From: Pseudomonas sp. ACN8
Lineage (GTDB): Bacteria; Pseudomonadota; Gammaproteobacteria; Pseudomonadales; Pseudomonadaceae
Length of the DNA stretch: 64,000 nt
NCBI RefSeq assembly: GCF_002303925.1
Contig: NZ_MRCS01000017.1
Span: 1 to 64,000, forward strand
Direction: 5' to 3'
Below the pieces are notes generated by a model that was given only the letters and a program-made list of their open reading frames with translations, had not been told where the DNA came from and searched no databases. Of the stretch, positions 35,148-46,676 are shown one piece after another. The number at the start of each line of letters is the position of its first letter. Position 1 is the stretch's first letter. The position numbers were made by a program, and so were the translations under genes.

Positions 35148-35150
35148 ACG

Positions 35151-37529
35151 TCACTTCCTTAACGTGGCGTTCAACCTTTGTTCGAGCGAGGTGAGGATGT
35201 TTTGCGTTGCGGTATTCACCTCATCGTCATTAAGAGTGCGCGATGGATGCTGCCAGGTCAAGCCGACTGCGAGGCTTTTTCTATCAGGATCAATGCCTTT
35301 ACCCTGATACACGTCAAATAGCCTGAGGTCTGTCAGCCATTCGCCTGCATTTTCACGGATTACGTCCAGTACAGCCGTGGCTGCAACGTCTTTATGCGCA
35401 ATCAGTGCAAGGTCACGACGCACTTCAGGAAAGCGCGATAACTCGTGGAATTTTGGCATTTTGCCCGACGCCACTTCCGCCAGAACCAGCTCGAAGACGA
35501 AGACCGGACGGTCGAGACCGAGGGTTTTCGACAATTCAGGGTGGATAGCGCCAATGAAGCCAACCAGACGACCGTCACGCTCGATGCGCGCGGTTTGACC
35601 CGGGTGCAGCGCTGGGTGCTTGCCCGGCACGAAAGTGAACGCATCCAGGGCACCGGCGAAGCCCAGCACCGCTTCCACGTCAGCCTTGACGTCGAAGAAG
35701 TCGACGGTATCGCGCCCCTGCGCCCAGCCTTCCGGCAGGCGACTGCCGCAAACAACACCCGCCAACATCGGCTCTTGCTTCAGACCTTCAAGCTGACCCA
35801 CGAAACGCAGGCCGCTTTCGAACAAGCGCACGCGATCCTGCTGACGGTTCAGGTTGTGCTGAAGCGCCTTGACCAGACCCGGCCACAGCGACGAACGCAT
35901 GGCAGCCATGTCATTGGAAATCGGATTGGCCAGCAACAACGGCTCCACACCCGGATTAAACAGTTCGAACTGTTTCGGATCGATGAAGCTGTAGGTAATT
36001 GCTTCCTGATAACCACGGGCAACCAGCAGGCGACGCAGTTCAGGCAGGTCGCTACGCGCCTCTGCCTTGGCTTGCGGCGCCAGACGCGCTTGCGGATAAC
36101 GAACCGGCAAACGGTTGTAGCCGTACAGGCGTGCCAGCTCTTCGATCAGGTCGACTTCCAGGCTGATGTCGAAGCGATGGCTTGGCACGTCCACACGCCA
36201 CTGCCCTGCCCCGTCGGCAGTAATGGTCAGGCCCAAGGCATTGAGCAGACGCTCCACTTCGGCCGAATCCATTTCCATACCCAGCATCTGGGTAATGCGC
36301 TGGGCACGCAGGGTGATCGGAGCAATTTTCGGCAGGTGCTGTTCGCTGACGGTCTCGATGATCGGACCCGCTTCACCACCGGTGATTTCCAGCAGCAAGC
36401 CAGTCGCGCGCTCCATGGCTTCGCGGGCCAGTTGCCAGTCCACGCCACGCTCATAGCGATGGGACGCATCGGTATGCAGGCCATAGGAACGGGCCTTGCC
36501 TGCTACGGCGATCTGATCGAAGAAGGCACTTTCCAGGAACACATCACGGGTGGTCGCGCTAACACCGCTGTGCTCGCCACCCATGACGCCGGCGATGGCC
36601 AGTGCACGGGAGTGGTCGGCAATCACCAGCGTATCGCTACGCAGGCTGACTTCCTGACCGTCGAGCAGCACCAGCTTCTCGCCGTCTTCGGCCATGCGCA
36701 CACGGATGCCACCGTTGATTTCGGCGAGATCGAAGGCGTGCAGCGGCTGACCCAGTTCCAGCATCACGTAGTTGGTGATGTCGACGGCAGCATCGATGCT
36801 GCGCACATCTGCACGACGCAGGCGCTCAACCATCCACAGCGGCGTAGGCCTGGACAGGTCGACGTTACGAATCACACGACCGAGGTAGCGCGGGCACGCG
36901 GCGGGCGCCAGTACTTCAACCGAACGCACTTCGTCGTGGGCGGCAGGAACCGAAGCCACCACCGGACGAACCACCGCAGCGGCGTACAGGGCACCGACTT
37001 CACGGGCCAGACCGGCCAGGGACAGGCAGTCACCACGGTTCGGGGTCAGGTCGACCTCGATGCTGGCATCTTCCAGGTCCAGATAAACACGAAAATCCTT
37101 ACCTACCGGCGCATCGGCCGGCAGTTCCATCAGACCGTCATTGCCTTCACCGATCTGCAGCTCGGATTGCGAGCACAGCATGCCGTTGGACTCAACGCCA
37201 CGCAGCTTGGCCTTCTTGATCTTGAAGTCACCTGGCAGCTCGGCACCGATCATGGCGAAAGGAATCTTCAGGCCCGGGCGCACGTTTGGCGCACCGCAAA
37301 CAACCTGGAAGGTTTCCGAACCGTTGCTGACCTGGCACACGCGCAGCTTGTCGGCGTCCGGGTGCTGCTCGGTGCTGAGCACCTCGCCAACGACCACGCC
37401 ACTGAAAACACCGGCGGCCGGCGTAACGCTATCGACCTCAAGACCGGCCATCGACAGACGAGCAACCAGCTCATCGCGACTTACCTGCGGGCTAACCCAG
37501 CCACGCAGCCATTGTTCACTGAATTTCAT
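35151..37529 (-). CDS. pheT: Phenylalanyl-tRNA synthetase beta subunit
   Basis: 792 aa. Domains in order: a short N-terminal helix (MKFSEQWLRGWVSP), an OB-fold tRNA-binding domain (about 40-150, GVVVGEVLSTEQHPDADKLRVCQV), the B3/B4 editing domain, B5, and the C-terminal FDX-anticodon-binding domain (SRFPEVRRDLALIAHKDV...LFDVYQG). It forms the alpha2-beta2 enzyme with PheS that charges tRNA-Phe. It lies 26 bp behind pheS and 3 bp before ihfA. Confidence 0.98.
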   Translation of the reverse strand: MKFSEQWLRGWVSPQVSRDELVARLSMAGLEVDSVTPAAGVFSGVVVGEVLSTEQHPDADKLRVCQVSNGSETFQVVCGAPNVRPGLKIPFAMIGAELPGDFKIKKAKLRGVESNGMLCSQSELQIGEGNDGLMELPADAPVGKDFRVYLDLEDASIEVDLTPNRGDCLSLAGLAREVGALYAAAVVRPVVASVPAAHDEVRSVEVLAPAACPRYLGRVIRNVDLSRPTPLWMVERLRRADVRSIDAAVDITNYVMLELGQPLHAFDLAEINGGIRVRMAEDGEKLVLLDGQEVSLRSDTLVIADHSRALAIAGVMGGEHSGVSATTRDVFLESAFFDQIAVAGKARSYGLHTDASHRYERGVDWQLAREAMERATGLLLEITGGEAGPIIETVSEQHLPKIAPITLRAQRITQMLGMEMDSAEVERLLNALGLTITADGAGQWRVDVPSHRFDISLEVDLIEELARLYGYNRLPVRYPQARLAPQAKAEARSDLPELRRLLVARGYQEAITYSFIDPKQFELFNPGVEPLLLANPISNDMAAMRSSLWPGLVKALQHNLNRQQDRVRLFESGLRFVGQLEGLKQEPMLAGVVCGSRLPEGWAQGRDTVDFFDVKADVEAVLGFAGALDAFTFVPGKHPALHPGQTARIERDGRLVGFIGAIHPELSKTLGLDRPVFVFELVLAEVASGKMPKFHELSRFPEVRRDLALIAHKDVAATAVLDVIRENAGEWLTDLRLFDVYQGKGIDPDRKSLAVGLTWQHPSRTLNDDEVNTATQNILTSLEQRLNATLRK

Positions 37530-37555
37530 CCTGCTCTCCTAAGAATTCGTTACGA

Positions 37556-38626
<1,071 letters not shown>

Positions 38627-38681
38627 ATGACGTTTAACACCTGGCCCCACAGATGCGAGGCCGGGTGACTGTCGGGGGTAC

Positions 38682-39038
38682 TTAAGCCAAGGTGGCTTTA
38701 GCTTTCTCGACAATCGCAGCAAACGCCGCTTTTTCGTTCACTGCCAGATCAGCCAGAACCTTACGGTCGATCTCGATGGACGCTTTTTTCAGGCCGGCGA
38801 TGAAACGGCTGTAGGACAGACCGTTGATACGAGCACCAGCGTTGATACGAGCGATCCACAGAGCGCGGAACTGACGTTTTTTCTGACGACGGTCACGGTA
38901 GGCGTATTGGCCTGCCTTGATTACCGCTTGCTTGGCAACACGGAATACGCGGGAGCGTGCGCCGTAGTAGCCTTTAGCAAGTTTCAGAATTTTTTTGTGA
39001 CGCTTACGGGCAATGACGCCACGCTTTACACGAGCCAT
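38682..39038 (-). CDS. rplT: 50S ribosomal protein L20
   Basis: 118 aa, complete: [29 protein letters not shown], a Lys/Arg-rich arm, and a globular end with [27 protein letters not shown]. It is needed early in 50S assembly. In enterics L20 represses its own operon by binding the rpmI leader; whether that holds here cannot be read. It follows rpmI by 28 bp. Confidence 0.98.
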   Translation of the reverse strand: MARVKRGVIARKRHKKILKLAKGYYGARSRVFRVAKQAVIKAGQYAYRDRRQKKRQFRALWIARINAGARINGLSYSRFIAGLKKASIEIDRKVLADLAVNEKAAFAAIVEKAKATLA

Positions 39039-39066
39039 GAGTTACTTCCTCTATTCTTGACTAAAA

Positions 39067-39261
39067 TTAACGAAGGCGCAGCATGCGCTCGACTTTTGCC
39101 ACGTCAGACGGATGCAGCAAGCTGCTACCGCGCAGTTGACGCTTACGCTTGGTCGACATTTTGGTCAGGATGTGGCTCTTGAAAGCGTGCTTGTGCTTGA
39201 TACCGTTAGCAGTTTTCAGAAACCGCTTAGCAGCACCACTTTTGGTCTTCATTTTTGGCAT
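39067..39261 (-). CDS. rpmI: 50S ribosomal protein L35
   Basis: 64 aa: [20 protein letters not shown], then [24 protein letters not shown] and a C-terminal VERMLRLR. Length and sequence are as usual for bacterial L35. It lies 60 bp behind infC in the standard infC-rpmI-rplT order. Confidence 0.97.
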   Translation of the reverse strand: MPKMKTKSGAAKRFLKTANGIKHKHAFKSHILTKMSTKRKRQLRGSSLLHPSDVAKVERMLRLR

Positions 39262-39321
39262 GTTCGGATACTCCGCATTCAGTTGATAAACATAATCAGA
39301 AGGCCTGCCGTGCCCTGTTGA

Positions 39322-39873
39322 TTACTTCTTCTTTTTCGGGGCGATGACCATGATCAGCTGGCGTCCTTCCATCTTAGGATGCTGTTCGACCGAACCGTAC
39401 TCGAGCAAGTCACCTTCAACTCGCTTGAGGAGTTCCATCCCCAGCTCCTGGTGGGCCATCTCACGGCCGCGGAATCGCAAGGATACCTTGGCCCTGTCCC
39501 CATCACTCAGGAAACGTACCAGGTTGCGCAGTTTTACCTGGTAATCCCCTTCCTCCGTCCCTGGACGAAACTTGATTTCTTTAACCTGGATCTGCTTCTG
39601 GTTTTTCTTGGCCGCAGCAATCTGCTTCTTCTTTTCGAAGATCGATTTGCCGTAGTCCATCAGTTTGCAAACAGGTGGTACTGCATCGGCGGAAATCTCC
39701 ACCAGATCCAGCTTGGCCTCTTCAGCCTTAAGAAGCGCGTCTTCAATTGACACAATCCCGAGCTGTTCACCTTCAGCTCCAATTAACCGAACCTCGCGTG
39801 CCGAGATATTCTCGTTGATCGGGGCTTTCGGTGCAGCTCGTTTATCTTGTCTCATTTCACGCTTAATAATAAT
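39322..39873 (-). CDS. infC: Translation initiation factor IF-3 with AUU start
   Basis: 183 aa if it starts at ATT 39873, giving the N-terminus [15 protein letters not shown] that I recall for pseudomonads; ATT 39870 sits better spaced from GGAG. The first ATG (39855) would give 177 aa. Domains: the N-domain ([24 protein letters not shown]), a lysine-rich linker ([16 protein letters not shown]) and the C-domain ([25 protein letters not shown]). IF-3 discriminates against non-AUG starts and so represses itself through this codon. The ATT overlaps the thrS stop by one base. Confidence 0.95.
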   Translation of the reverse strand: MIIKREMRQDKRAAPKAPINENISAREVRLIGAEGEQLGIVSIEDALLKAEEAKLDLVEISADAVPPVCKLMDYGKSIFEKKKQIAAAKKNQKQIQVKEIKFRPGTEEGDYQVKLRNLVRFLSDGDRAKVSLRFRGREMAHQELGMELLKRVEGDLLEYGSVEQHPKMEGRQLIMVIAPKKKK

Positions 39874-41795
39874 TACTCCGAATCTGGGCGACCACGCCGG
39901 GAAACCGCTTGCGCGAGGAACTCAGCGAACTGGGCGACGGGCATCGAGCCCAGGTCAGCACCTTCACGAGTACGCACAGCGACAGTCTGCATCTCGACTT
40001 CCCGATCTCCGATAACCAGGAGATAAGGAACCTTGAGCAACGTATGCTCGCGGATTTTAAAGCCGATCTTTTCATTTCTCAAGTCAGACTTGGCACGAAA
40101 CCCGCTTTCGTTGAGAGTTTTTTCCACTTCGGCGGCAAAATCAGCCTGTTTATCAGTGATATTCATCACCACTGCCTGGGTCGGAGCCAGCCACGCGGGG
40201 AACGCGCCCTCGTAGTGCTCGATCAGGATTCCGACGAAACGTTCGAAGGACCCCAGGATCGCCCGGTGCAACATGACCGGGTGCTTGCGGCTGTTGTCTT
40301 CGGAGACGTATTCGGCTCCCAGACGGACAGGCAGGTTAAAATCGAGCTGCAGGGTACCACATTGCCAGACGCGACCGAGGCAATCTTTCAGCGAGAATTC
40401 GATCTTCGGACCGTAGAACGCACCCTCGCCCGGTTGCAGATCGTACGGCAGGCCCGCGCTATCAAGGGCTGCGGCCAGTGCAGCTTCGGCGCGATCCCAA
40501 AGCTCGTCGGAACCGACGCGTTTTTCCGGACGAGTGGACAGCTTCATCTCGACATCTTTAAAGCCGAAATCGGCGTAGACGTCCATGGTCAGCTTGATGA
40601 ACGCGGCGGACTCGGCCTGCATCTGCTCTTCGGTGCAGAAGATGTGGGCGTCGTCCTGAGTGAACGCACGCACGCGCATGATGCCGTGCAAGGCGCCCGA
40701 TGGCTCGTTACGGTGGCATGCACCGAATTCGGCCAGGCGCATCGGCAACTCGCGGTAGCTTTTCAGACCCTGGTTGAACACCTGCACGTGGCAAGGGCAG
40801 TTCATTGGCTTGATCGCGTAGTCGCGGTTTTCCGACTGGGTAGTGAACATGTTGTCGGCGTAGTTGGCCCAGTGCCCGGATTTCTCCCACAGACTGCGGT
40901 CAACGACTTGCGGCGTTTTGATCTCCAGGTAGCCGTTGTCACGCTGAACCTTGCGCATGTACTGCTCGAGCACCTGGTACAAAGTCCAGCCGTTCGGGTG
41001 CCAGAACACCATGCCCGGCGCTTCTTCCTGAGTGTGGAACAGGCCCAGGCGCTTGCCGATCTTGCGGTGGTCGCGCTTTTCAGCTTCTTCGATGCGCTGG
41101 ATGTAAGCCGCCAGCTGCTTCTTGTCCGCCCATGCGGTGCCGTAGACGCGCTGCAACTGCTCGTTCTTGGCATCACCGCGCCAGTAGGCGCCGGACAGCT
41201 TGGTCAGCTTGAAGGATTTCAGGAAACGCGTGTTCGGCACGTGCGGACCGCGGCACATGTCGACGTATTCTTCGTGATAGTACAGGCCCATGGCCTGCTC
41301 ATTCGGCATGTCTTCGACCAGGCGCAACTTGTAGTCTTCGCCACGGGCCTTGAACACTTCGATCACTTCGGCGCGCGGAGTGACTTTCTTGATCACGTCG
41401 TAATCTTTCTCGATCAGCTGCTGCATGCGCTGTTCGATGGCGGCCAGGTCGTCCGGGGTGAAAGGACGTTCGAAGGCGATGTCGTAATAGAAACCTTCAT
41501 CGATGACCGGACCGATGACCATCCTGGCGGTCGGGTACAACTGCTTGACCGCGTGGCCAACCAGGTGGGCGCAAGAGTGGCGAATGATCTCCAGCCCCTC
41601 TTCATCCTTTGGCGTGATGATTTGCAGCGACGCGTCGCTGTCGATGATGTCACTGGCGTCGACCAGCTTGCCATCGACCTTGCCGGCAACGGTGGCCTTG
41701 GCCAGGCCTGCACCGATGGATGCGGCGACCTCGGCTACGGAAACCGGGTGATCGAATGAACGTTGACTGCCGTCGGGAAGAGTAATAGTTGGCAT
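39873..41795 (-). CDS. thrS: Threonyl-tRNA synthetase
   Basis: 640 aa from ATG 41795 (AGGAGAGGAGG upstream). Domains: TGS (1-61, [23 protein letters not shown]), the second additional editing domain ([31 protein letters not shown]), the class II core with motif 2 ([30 protein letters not shown]) and motif 3 ([21 protein letters not shown]), and the C-terminal anticodon-binding domain. It heads the thrS-infC-rpmI-rplT cluster. The reverse-complement open frame across it is only a shadow. Confidence 0.98.
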   Translation of the reverse strand: MPTITLPDGSQRSFDHPVSVAEVAASIGAGLAKATVAGKVDGKLVDASDIIDSDASLQIITPKDEEGLEIIRHSCAHLVGHAVKQLYPTARMVIGPVIDEGFYYDIAFERPFTPDDLAAIEQRMQQLIEKDYDVIKKVTPRAEVIEVFKARGEDYKLRLVEDMPNEQAMGLYYHEEYVDMCRGPHVPNTRFLKSFKLTKLSGAYWRGDAKNEQLQRVYGTAWADKKQLAAYIQRIEEAEKRDHRKIGKRLGLFHTQEEAPGMVFWHPNGWTLYQVLEQYMRKVQRDNGYLEIKTPQVVDRSLWEKSGHWANYADNMFTTQSENRDYAIKPMNCPCHVQVFNQGLKSYRELPMRLAEFGACHRNEPSGALHGIMRVRAFTQDDAHIFCTEEQMQAESAAFIKLTMDVYADFGFKDVEMKLSTRPEKRVGSDELWDRAEAALAAALDSAGLPYDLQPGEGAFYGPKIEFSLKDCLGRVWQCGTLQLDFNLPVRLGAEYVSEDNSRKHPVMLHRAILGSFERFVGILIEHYEGAFPAWLAPTQAVVMNITDKQADFAAEVEKTLNESGFRAKSDLRNEKIGFKIREHTLLKVPYLLVIGDREVEMQTVAVRTREGADLGSMPVAQFAEFLAQAVSRRGRPDSE

Positions 41796-42169
41796 GGCGC
41801 CTCCTCTCCTAGTGGTGACCCCTACCAAAGGTCACGTGGGTTGGGATGAGCCAGTACAAGATCCGGTCCAGGCCATTCAATGACGAACGCCTGCCTTACA
41901 GCGGCAGGAGCCTTGCGGCCAACCGGAAAACCGAACCAGAGTGACTGGGATTCAAATCAGGGTTAATCGTGCATCTGCCGCCACCGGGACTGAAGGTCCG
42001 TCGGAGCCTGCAAACGCCCGAGCGAGGCATGCTAGCACAGATGAACGGTCGTCGATGCACGCAGACTCCGTGCGGGGGCAAATCGGGCATTTTTATGCCA
42101 GAGTGCTGAACTTGAACACCGCTTCGCCCCTCAGATAACACGTCATCGACCCACAAGGAGCATCCCAGC
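41796..42169. other. Intergenic region between thrS and a small secreted protein gene
   Basis: About 370 bp with two divergent promoters expected, thrS to the left and the small gene to the right. Translational operators like that of E. coli thrS would lie in the leader at about 41800-41900; no clear tRNA-like fold was made out. No gene seen. Confidence 0.5.
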
Positions 42170-42472
42170 ATGCGTCTGAACCGTTTGTTCGCCGTAGTCG
42201 CACCCATCGTTCTGCTGCTGCCACTGGCCGCCCATGCCGATTGGCCAAAGGGTGAGCGCGAGAAATACATGGCGCAATGCGTCCCTGCAGCGGCACAAAA
42301 GATCGGTGATGCGAAGGCAAAAGCCGTCTGTGGTTGCGGCGCCGATCAGCTCAAATCCTATCCTGCCAAAGACCTTCAGGCATTGATGGACGGCACGGCA
42401 AGTCAAGAACTGGGAAATAAGGCGATGCAGAAAATCGCCACTTGCAGGGTGGATGCCGGGGCGAAGAAATAA
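42170..42472 (+). CDS. Small periplasmic protein with two cysteine pairs
   Basis: 100 aa with a signal peptide cleaved after AHA (residue 23). The mature 77 residues contain four cysteines (AQCVPAA, KAVCGCGADQLKS, IATCRVD) and a helical pattern resembling uncharacterised secreted proteins of Pseudomonas. AAGGAG precedes ATG 42170. The role is unknown; the cysteines could form two disulphides. Confidence 0.7.
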   Translation: MRLNRLFAVVAPIVLLLPLAAHADWPKGEREKYMAQCVPAAAQKIGDAKAKAVCGCGADQLKSYPAKDLQALMDGTASQELGNKAMQKIATCRVDAGAKK

Positions 42473-42762
42473 GCTTCTCCCATTGATTTTTTCACCTGCA
42501 ATGACCGAAAAACAGGCCGAATGTCGCTTTGCCTGACATTTTTTGAAGGTTTTACAGCTTTTTTTTCGTCTTTTCTTTCGGCTGAAAGCCTTTTAAAACG
42601 GGGCTTCCAGCGATAAGAAGCACCAAAGACCGCTCAACAGCAAGGCAAACAGCTCGCCCGGGGGGCTCCCAAAGCGAACATTTCGACTATGATACCCGGG
42701 TGTGCCCAGTTGGCCTGAGCAGCACAGTACTACTGAAAATATATGTTTCTTGGAGATACACC

Positions 42763-42975
42763 ATGTCTAATCGCCAAACCGGCACCGTTAAATGGTTCAA
42801 CGATGAAAAAGGCTTCGGCTTCATCACTCCTCAAGGTGGCGGTGACGACCTGTTCGTACACTTCAAAGCTATCGAAAGCGACGGTTTCAAAAGCCTGAAA
42901 GAAGGCCAGACTGTTTCCTTCGTGGCTGAGAAAGGCCAAAAGGGTATGCAAGCTGCTCAAGTTCGCCCAGAGTAA
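42763..42975 (+). CDS. Cold-shock protein, CspA/CapB type
   Basis: 70 aa: a single OB-fold with RNP1 (KGFGFITP) and RNP2 (DLFVHF), [15 protein letters not shown] at the front. It is an RNA chaperone. ATG 42763 has GGAGA upstream. The 290 bp ahead contains a long T-rich leader that may act as a thermo-responsive 5' UTR, as in other csp genes; the start of transcription cannot be read. An intrinsic terminator follows. Confidence 0.95.
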   Translation: MSNRQTGTVKWFNDEKGFGFITPQGGGDDLFVHFKAIESDGFKSLKEGQTVSFVAEKGQKGMQAAQVRPE

Positions 42976-42990
42976 TTTCCAGGCGCACTA

Positions 42991-43021
42991 AAAAAACCCC
43001 GTCCATGTGACGGGGTTTTTT
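42991..43021 (+). terminator. Terminator of the cold-shock gene
   Basis: AAAAAACCCCGTC (42991-43003), a short loop, and GACGGGGTTTTTT (43009-43021) make a typical intrinsic terminator with a T-run on both strands. It also faces the convergent inhibitor-like gene. Confidence 0.85.
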
Positions 43022-43045
43022 ATGGGTGAAACAAAAACCGGGCGA

Positions 43046-43366
43046 TCAGCCGCAGTTGACGCGGGTCACTACCCGGCCGGCATCGGTGTTCAGGTTCAGG
43101 CGATCGGAGCGGTACTCCAGCGTCACCATATCGGTTGGCAGCAGGAACCTTGCGCTTTGCGCCCCTGCGCGGGTACGCGCCTGCTCGAGCAGTTGCGGCG
43201 ACGCCTGTTTGCCGATGGTGAATTCGGCAGCCTTTGCCTCACAGCGACTGTGACCCGTGTCAGTCGTCGCAACATCCGTTGTTGCCGACTCCGTAGAGGG
43301 AGTGCTGCAACCGGCCAGCGTGGCAACGGCCAACAAAGTACCCAATGACGCGCGCTTCCAAGGCAT
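43046..43366 (-). CDS. I78-family peptidase-inhibitor-like lipoprotein
   Basis: 106 aa from ATG 43366 (AAAAGGAGG upstream). The leader ends in a lipobox LAGC (Cys about 20). The C-terminal half has the inhibitor I78 pattern GAQSARFLLPTDMVTLEYRSDRLNLNTDAGRVVTRVNCG, in which the loop around the Leu-Pro presents to a serine protease. It should stay anchored in the envelope. The target protease is not known. It is convergent with the cold-shock gene. Confidence 0.82.
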   Translation of the reverse strand: MPWKRASLGTLLAVATLAGCSTPSTESATTDVATTDTGHSRCEAKAAEFTIGKQASPQLLEQARTRAGAQSARFLLPTDMVTLEYRSDRLNLNTDAGRVVTRVNCG

Positions 43367-43525
43367 GAAGCCTCCTTTTTCAATGATTAAGCTGAGATCG
43401 TGCGACAACCAGACTGGCGTTTGGTTTCACAGGCAGCACCCTGCCCATGATCCGGACGAGCCGCGATTCTGCCTGAGCGTCGCCCTGCCCTTAATCACTG
43501 AATCGTGACTGAATATGAACGACGC

Positions 43526-43831
43526 TCAATAGACGTCGATATAGTCGTAAGGCGGATTGGGCCAGTTCTCTTTCAAGGCATTGAAGATTTGCATGACCCA
43601 GACTTCATCGCTGGCCGCGACCCGCCCGACATAACCGGAGCCCTTGGCCCAGGTTTCGAGCCGGAACAACAACCCGTCGATATCGGTACCGCCCACGACA
43701 CCCGAGGAGATGTAGGCAATGCCGCCTTTGGTGACCCGCAACTGGGTGTGCTCATCGTCACTGGCGCCGGCCAGCAACTGACGCACCGCCTCGAGGGTCA
43801 GGCCATCCGGGGAGTTCAAATCGATCTGCAC
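43526..43831 (-). CDS. Conserved hypothetical protein
   Basis: 101 aa, acidic and soluble: MQIDLNSPDGLTLEAVRQLLAGASDDEHTQLRVTKGGIAYIS, then GLLFRLETWAKGSGYVG and WVMQIFNALKENWPNPPYDYIDVY. The length and the distinctive tail look like a small Pseudomonas protein of unknown function. It stands alone, with the I78-type gene in the same direction 160 bp further on. Confidence 0.65.
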   Translation of the reverse strand: MQIDLNSPDGLTLEAVRQLLAGASDDEHTQLRVTKGGIAYISSGVVGGTDIDGLLFRLETWAKGSGYVGRVAASDEVWVMQIFNALKENWPNPPYDYIDVY

Positions 43832-43963
43832 AGCGCGTTCCTTGAATATTCGTCAGAGACCAAGTGTCGCACAGCCCTCCTTTCATGCCTAAGTCGACGT
43901 GTCAAAAGCCCCGCAAAATGGTTAACTCGGCACTCAGACTTCCCCGACCTCACGAGCGCCATC

Positions 43964-44176
43964 ATGACCACCGTAAGCATCGACGCCGACATCAAGGCCA
44001 AGTGGCAAGACGGCCACAGCTCCTACAGCCCAAGCAGCACGGAAGAGCTCGCCATTATCGGTATCGACCTTCTGGTCAGGGACCTTGGAACCGAAGCCGC
44101 CCAATCGTTCATCGAGCAGATTTTCGAGAAACACCTATCGGACCAAAAGACCGAAGCGGTTAGCGCGAGGGAGTGA
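43964..44176 (+). CDS. Small conserved hypothetical protein
   Basis: 70 aa from ATG 43964: TTVSIDADIKAKWQDGHSSYSPSSTEELAIIGIDLLVRDLGTEAAQSFIEQIFEKHLSDQ. It is mostly helical with a hydrophobic core and no signal. Longer in-frame starts overlap the reverse-strand gene and are not credible. Function unknown. A hairpin behind it separates it from the nucleoside hydrolase. Confidence 0.6.
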   Translation: MTTVSIDADIKAKWQDGHSSYSPSSTEELAIIGIDLLVRDLGTEAAQSFIEQIFEKHLSDQKTEAVSARE

Positions 44177-44178
44177 AG

Positions 44179-44200
44179 CCCGCAGGCAAGCACCTGCGGG
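44179..44200. terminator. Hairpin between convergent genes
   Basis: CCCGCAGG (44179-44186) pairs with CCTGCGGG (44193-44200). It lies between a small plus-strand gene and the end of the ribose operon; there is no clear T-run, so it may be a weak terminator or an mRNA 3'-end guard. Confidence 0.5.
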
Positions 44201-44209
44201 AGATGATGC

Positions 44210-45238
44210 TTACTTCAGACGGGCCAGACGCTCGGTCAGCAGATCGAAGAAGCCCTGTGCGTCGCCGCCTTCTACCCAGAAGGCGTTCTTTGGCGCGTTC
44301 AAGCCGTCATACCAGTCGACGATGGTTTGTCCAAAGGTCGGTCCTTCGCGGCTGTCGACCACCACGTTGACCGAACGACCGCTGAACAATTGCGGCTTGA
44401 GCAGGTAAGCGACAACCGTGGCGTCATGCACCGGGCCGCCTGGAATGCCGTAGTGCTCCATGTCGCCCTTGATGTACTCATTGAGAATATCGCCCACCAG
44501 ACGGCTGGCATTGTTATTCAGCGCGGCAATCTGTTGCAGGCGCGCTTCGCTGGTAAGGATCTTGTGGGTCACATCCAGCGGCAGGTAGGTCAGCTTCACA
44601 CCACTCTTGAGCACCACTTCGGCTGCTTGCGGGTCGGCGAACAGGTTGAACTCGGCCACCGGCGTGATATTGCCGCCGTTGAAATGCGCTCCGCCCATGA
44701 CCACCACTTCCTTGATCCCCCGGACGATGCCCGGCTCCTGGATGAGCGCCAGGGCCAGGTTGGTCTGCGGGCCCAGCATGGCGATGGTAATGCTGTGGGG
44801 CTCGGCAGATTTCAGGGTGTCGATCAGATAAGTGATAGCGCTGCCCTTGGCCAGACCTTTCCTGGGCTCATGCACGGCAATGCCCGACAACCCTTCCTTG
44901 CCATGAATGTCCTCGGCGTAAATGGGTGTGCGCATCAGGGGCCTCGACGCCCCCGCATAGACCGGCACCTCTTCGCGCCCCGCCCACTCTCGGGCCAGTC
45001 GCGCATTGCGCGAGGTCTTGTCCAGGCGAACGTTGCCGGCAACGGTGGTCAATGCCCGTACATTCAGTTCGTCTGGCGATGCCAGGGCGAACAACAGGGC
45101 AACAACGTCGTCAGCCCCCGGATCGGTGTCGATGATCAGATCAATCTTTGGTGCCGCGTGGGCGTTGGTTACGGTCATCAGGGACAAAAGCAGCAGGCTC
45201 CGGAGCAGTGGATGCAGTTTCTGAGCATAGCGATACAT
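44210..45238 (-). CDS. Periplasmic nucleoside hydrolase
   Basis: 342 aa from ATG 45238 (GGAG upstream). A signal peptide (cleaved after AHA, about residue 28) precedes the IU-type hydrolase motif IDTDPGADDVVALLFAL with the calcium-binding aspartates; MLGPQTNLALAL, VVMGGAHFNGGNITPVAEFNLFADP and the late HDATVVAYLL complete the active site. It splits nucleosides into base and ribose outside the inner membrane. As the last gene of the rbs operon it would feed ribose to RbsBAC. Confidence 0.9.
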   Translation of the reverse strand: MYRYAQKLHPLLRSLLLLSLMTVTNAHAAPKIDLIIDTDPGADDVVALLFALASPDELNVRALTTVAGNVRLDKTSRNARLAREWAGREEVPVYAGASRPLMRTPIYAEDIHGKEGLSGIAVHEPRKGLAKGSAITYLIDTLKSAEPHSITIAMLGPQTNLALALIQEPGIVRGIKEVVVMGGAHFNGGNITPVAEFNLFADPQAAEVVLKSGVKLTYLPLDVTHKILTSEARLQQIAALNNNASRLVGDILNEYIKGDMEHYGIPGGPVHDATVVAYLLKPQLFSGRSVNVVVDSREGPTFGQTIVDWYDGLNAPKNAFWVEGGDAQGFFDLLTERLARLK

Positions 45239-45282
45239 GGCGCACTCCTTGTGCATGGAACATCAAAAACGCGGACAGCCCG

Positions 45283-45687
45283 TCAAAACGTAACGCCGGC
45301 GACCAGCACAATGTTGCAGTACGGCTGGCATTCGCCTGTACGAACAATCGCCTTCGCTTGTCGGCTCAGGACCTTGAATTGTTCATGGGTGAGCACTTCA
45401 CGCCGCCCCAACTCGCCTTCGCCGTTCAGCGCTTCCAGCGCCACCAGGGCCGACGGCTTTTTATCGAAGATTTCCTGAGCCAGCACATGGCTTTCAACCT
45501 GCATCTCACTGAGCACGATCTTCAAGGTGCTGACAAAATCCGGAATGCCATGGGTCAGGGCCAAGTCGATCAATTCAACGCCCGGAGGAACCGGCAGCCC
45601 CGCATCTCCGATGACGACCATGTCGCCATGTCCCAATGAAGCGATCAGCCGCGACAGCGCAATGTTGAGCAGAGGGGTCTTTTTCAT
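45283..45687 (-). CDS. rbsD: D-ribose pyranase
   Basis: 134 aa. It interconverts the pyranose and furanose forms of D-ribose for ribokinase. The motifs [38 protein letters not shown] (with the catalytic His) and [29 protein letters not shown] match RbsD. Its start overlaps the rbsK stop by 4 bp. Confidence 0.95.
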   Translation of the reverse strand: MKKTPLLNIALSRLIASLGHGDMVVIGDAGLPVPPGVELIDLALTHGIPDFVSTLKIVLSEMQVESHVLAQEIFDKKPSALVALEALNGEGELGRREVLTHEQFKVLSRQAKAIVRTGECQPYCNIVLVAGVTF

Positions 45688-46601
45688 GGGGCTTTAAACG
45701 CCTGTACATCGCTCAAGGCGGGAATCGAAGGTTGTGCGCCAGCACGTGTGACTGACAGCGCCGCAGCCACCTGCCCGAAGCGAATCGCCTGCGCCTCATC
45801 TTGACCCGCAGCCAGTGCCGCAGCGAAACCGCCGACAAACGTGTCGCCGGCCGCCGTGGTATCGACAGCCTTCACCACGGGCGCGGGGAAATGCTCGAAG
45901 CCTTGGCCATCGGCAAACAGCGAACCTTGCGCGCCGAGGGTGATGATCACCTTGCCGGCGCCCAGGGCAATCAGGCGGGTCGCCGCGGCTTGTGCGGTGT
46001 CCAGGGAGTCCACCGACAGACCGCTCAGGGCCGATGCTTCGCTTTCGTTGGGAATCAGGTAATCGATGGACGCGTACCAGTCCGGTGGTAACGGGCGGCT
46101 GACCGGTGCCGGGTTGAGGATGACCGTCTTGCCCAGCTCGCGGCCGCGCTTGAGCGCATGGCCAACAGAAGCATCGGGCACTTCCAGCTGACAGATGAGC
46201 ACGTCCGCCGCCTGTATCACCGAATCAAAACGGTCGATGGCTTCAGCGGTCAATTCACCGTTGGCGCCGGGGACGATCACGATGGTGTTCTGACTGCTGT
46301 CGTCGACCACAATCAATGCCACGCCGCTGGAGCCATCAACGGTGCTCACCGCCTGGCAATCGATCTGCTCGGCCAACAACGCCCCGCGCAGCGCCTCACC
46401 ATAAGCGTCATTGCCCACGCAGCCGATCATCGACACCCGAGCTCCCAGCCGCGCCGCAGCCACGGCCTGATTGGCGCCCTTGCCGCCGGAGACGGTGGTA
46501 AACGACTGACCTATCAGCGTTTCGCCGCCCTTGGGCAAGCGTGGTGCCCGGGTCACCAGGTCCATGTTCAAACTGCCTATTACCACTACTTTTGCTGGCA
46601 T
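45684..46601 (-). CDS. rbsK: Ribokinase
   Basis: 305 aa, PfkB family. The N-terminal [45 protein letters not shown] and the C-terminal ATP/anion-hole motif [17 protein letters not shown] (catalytic Asp) are intact. It phosphorylates D-ribose at O5. It lies between rbsR and rbsD in the operon. Confidence 0.96.
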   Translation of the reverse strand: MPAKVVVIGSLNMDLVTRAPRLPKGGETLIGQSFTTVSGGKGANQAVAAARLGARVSMIGCVGNDAYGEALRGALLAEQIDCQAVSTVDGSSGVALIVVDDSSQNTIVIVPGANGELTAEAIDRFDSVIQAADVLICQLEVPDASVGHALKRGRELGKTVILNPAPVSRPLPPDWYASIDYLIPNESEASALSGLSVDSLDTAQAAATRLIALGAGKVIITLGAQGSLFADGQGFEHFPAPVVKAVDTTAAGDTFVGGFAAALAAGQDEAQAIRFGQVAAALSVTRAGAQPSIPALSDVQAFKAP

Positions 46602-46676
46602 ACATTGCTACTCATCGAGTCTGTTTCGGCGGCGCTGTGGATTCAGCGGCTTTCTGCTTTCAACGGCTTTCTATTT

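Noticed and set aside
39909..41759. 616-codon plus-strand open frame across thrS
   Set aside because: A shadow of thrS caused by GC-rich third positions; no family features.
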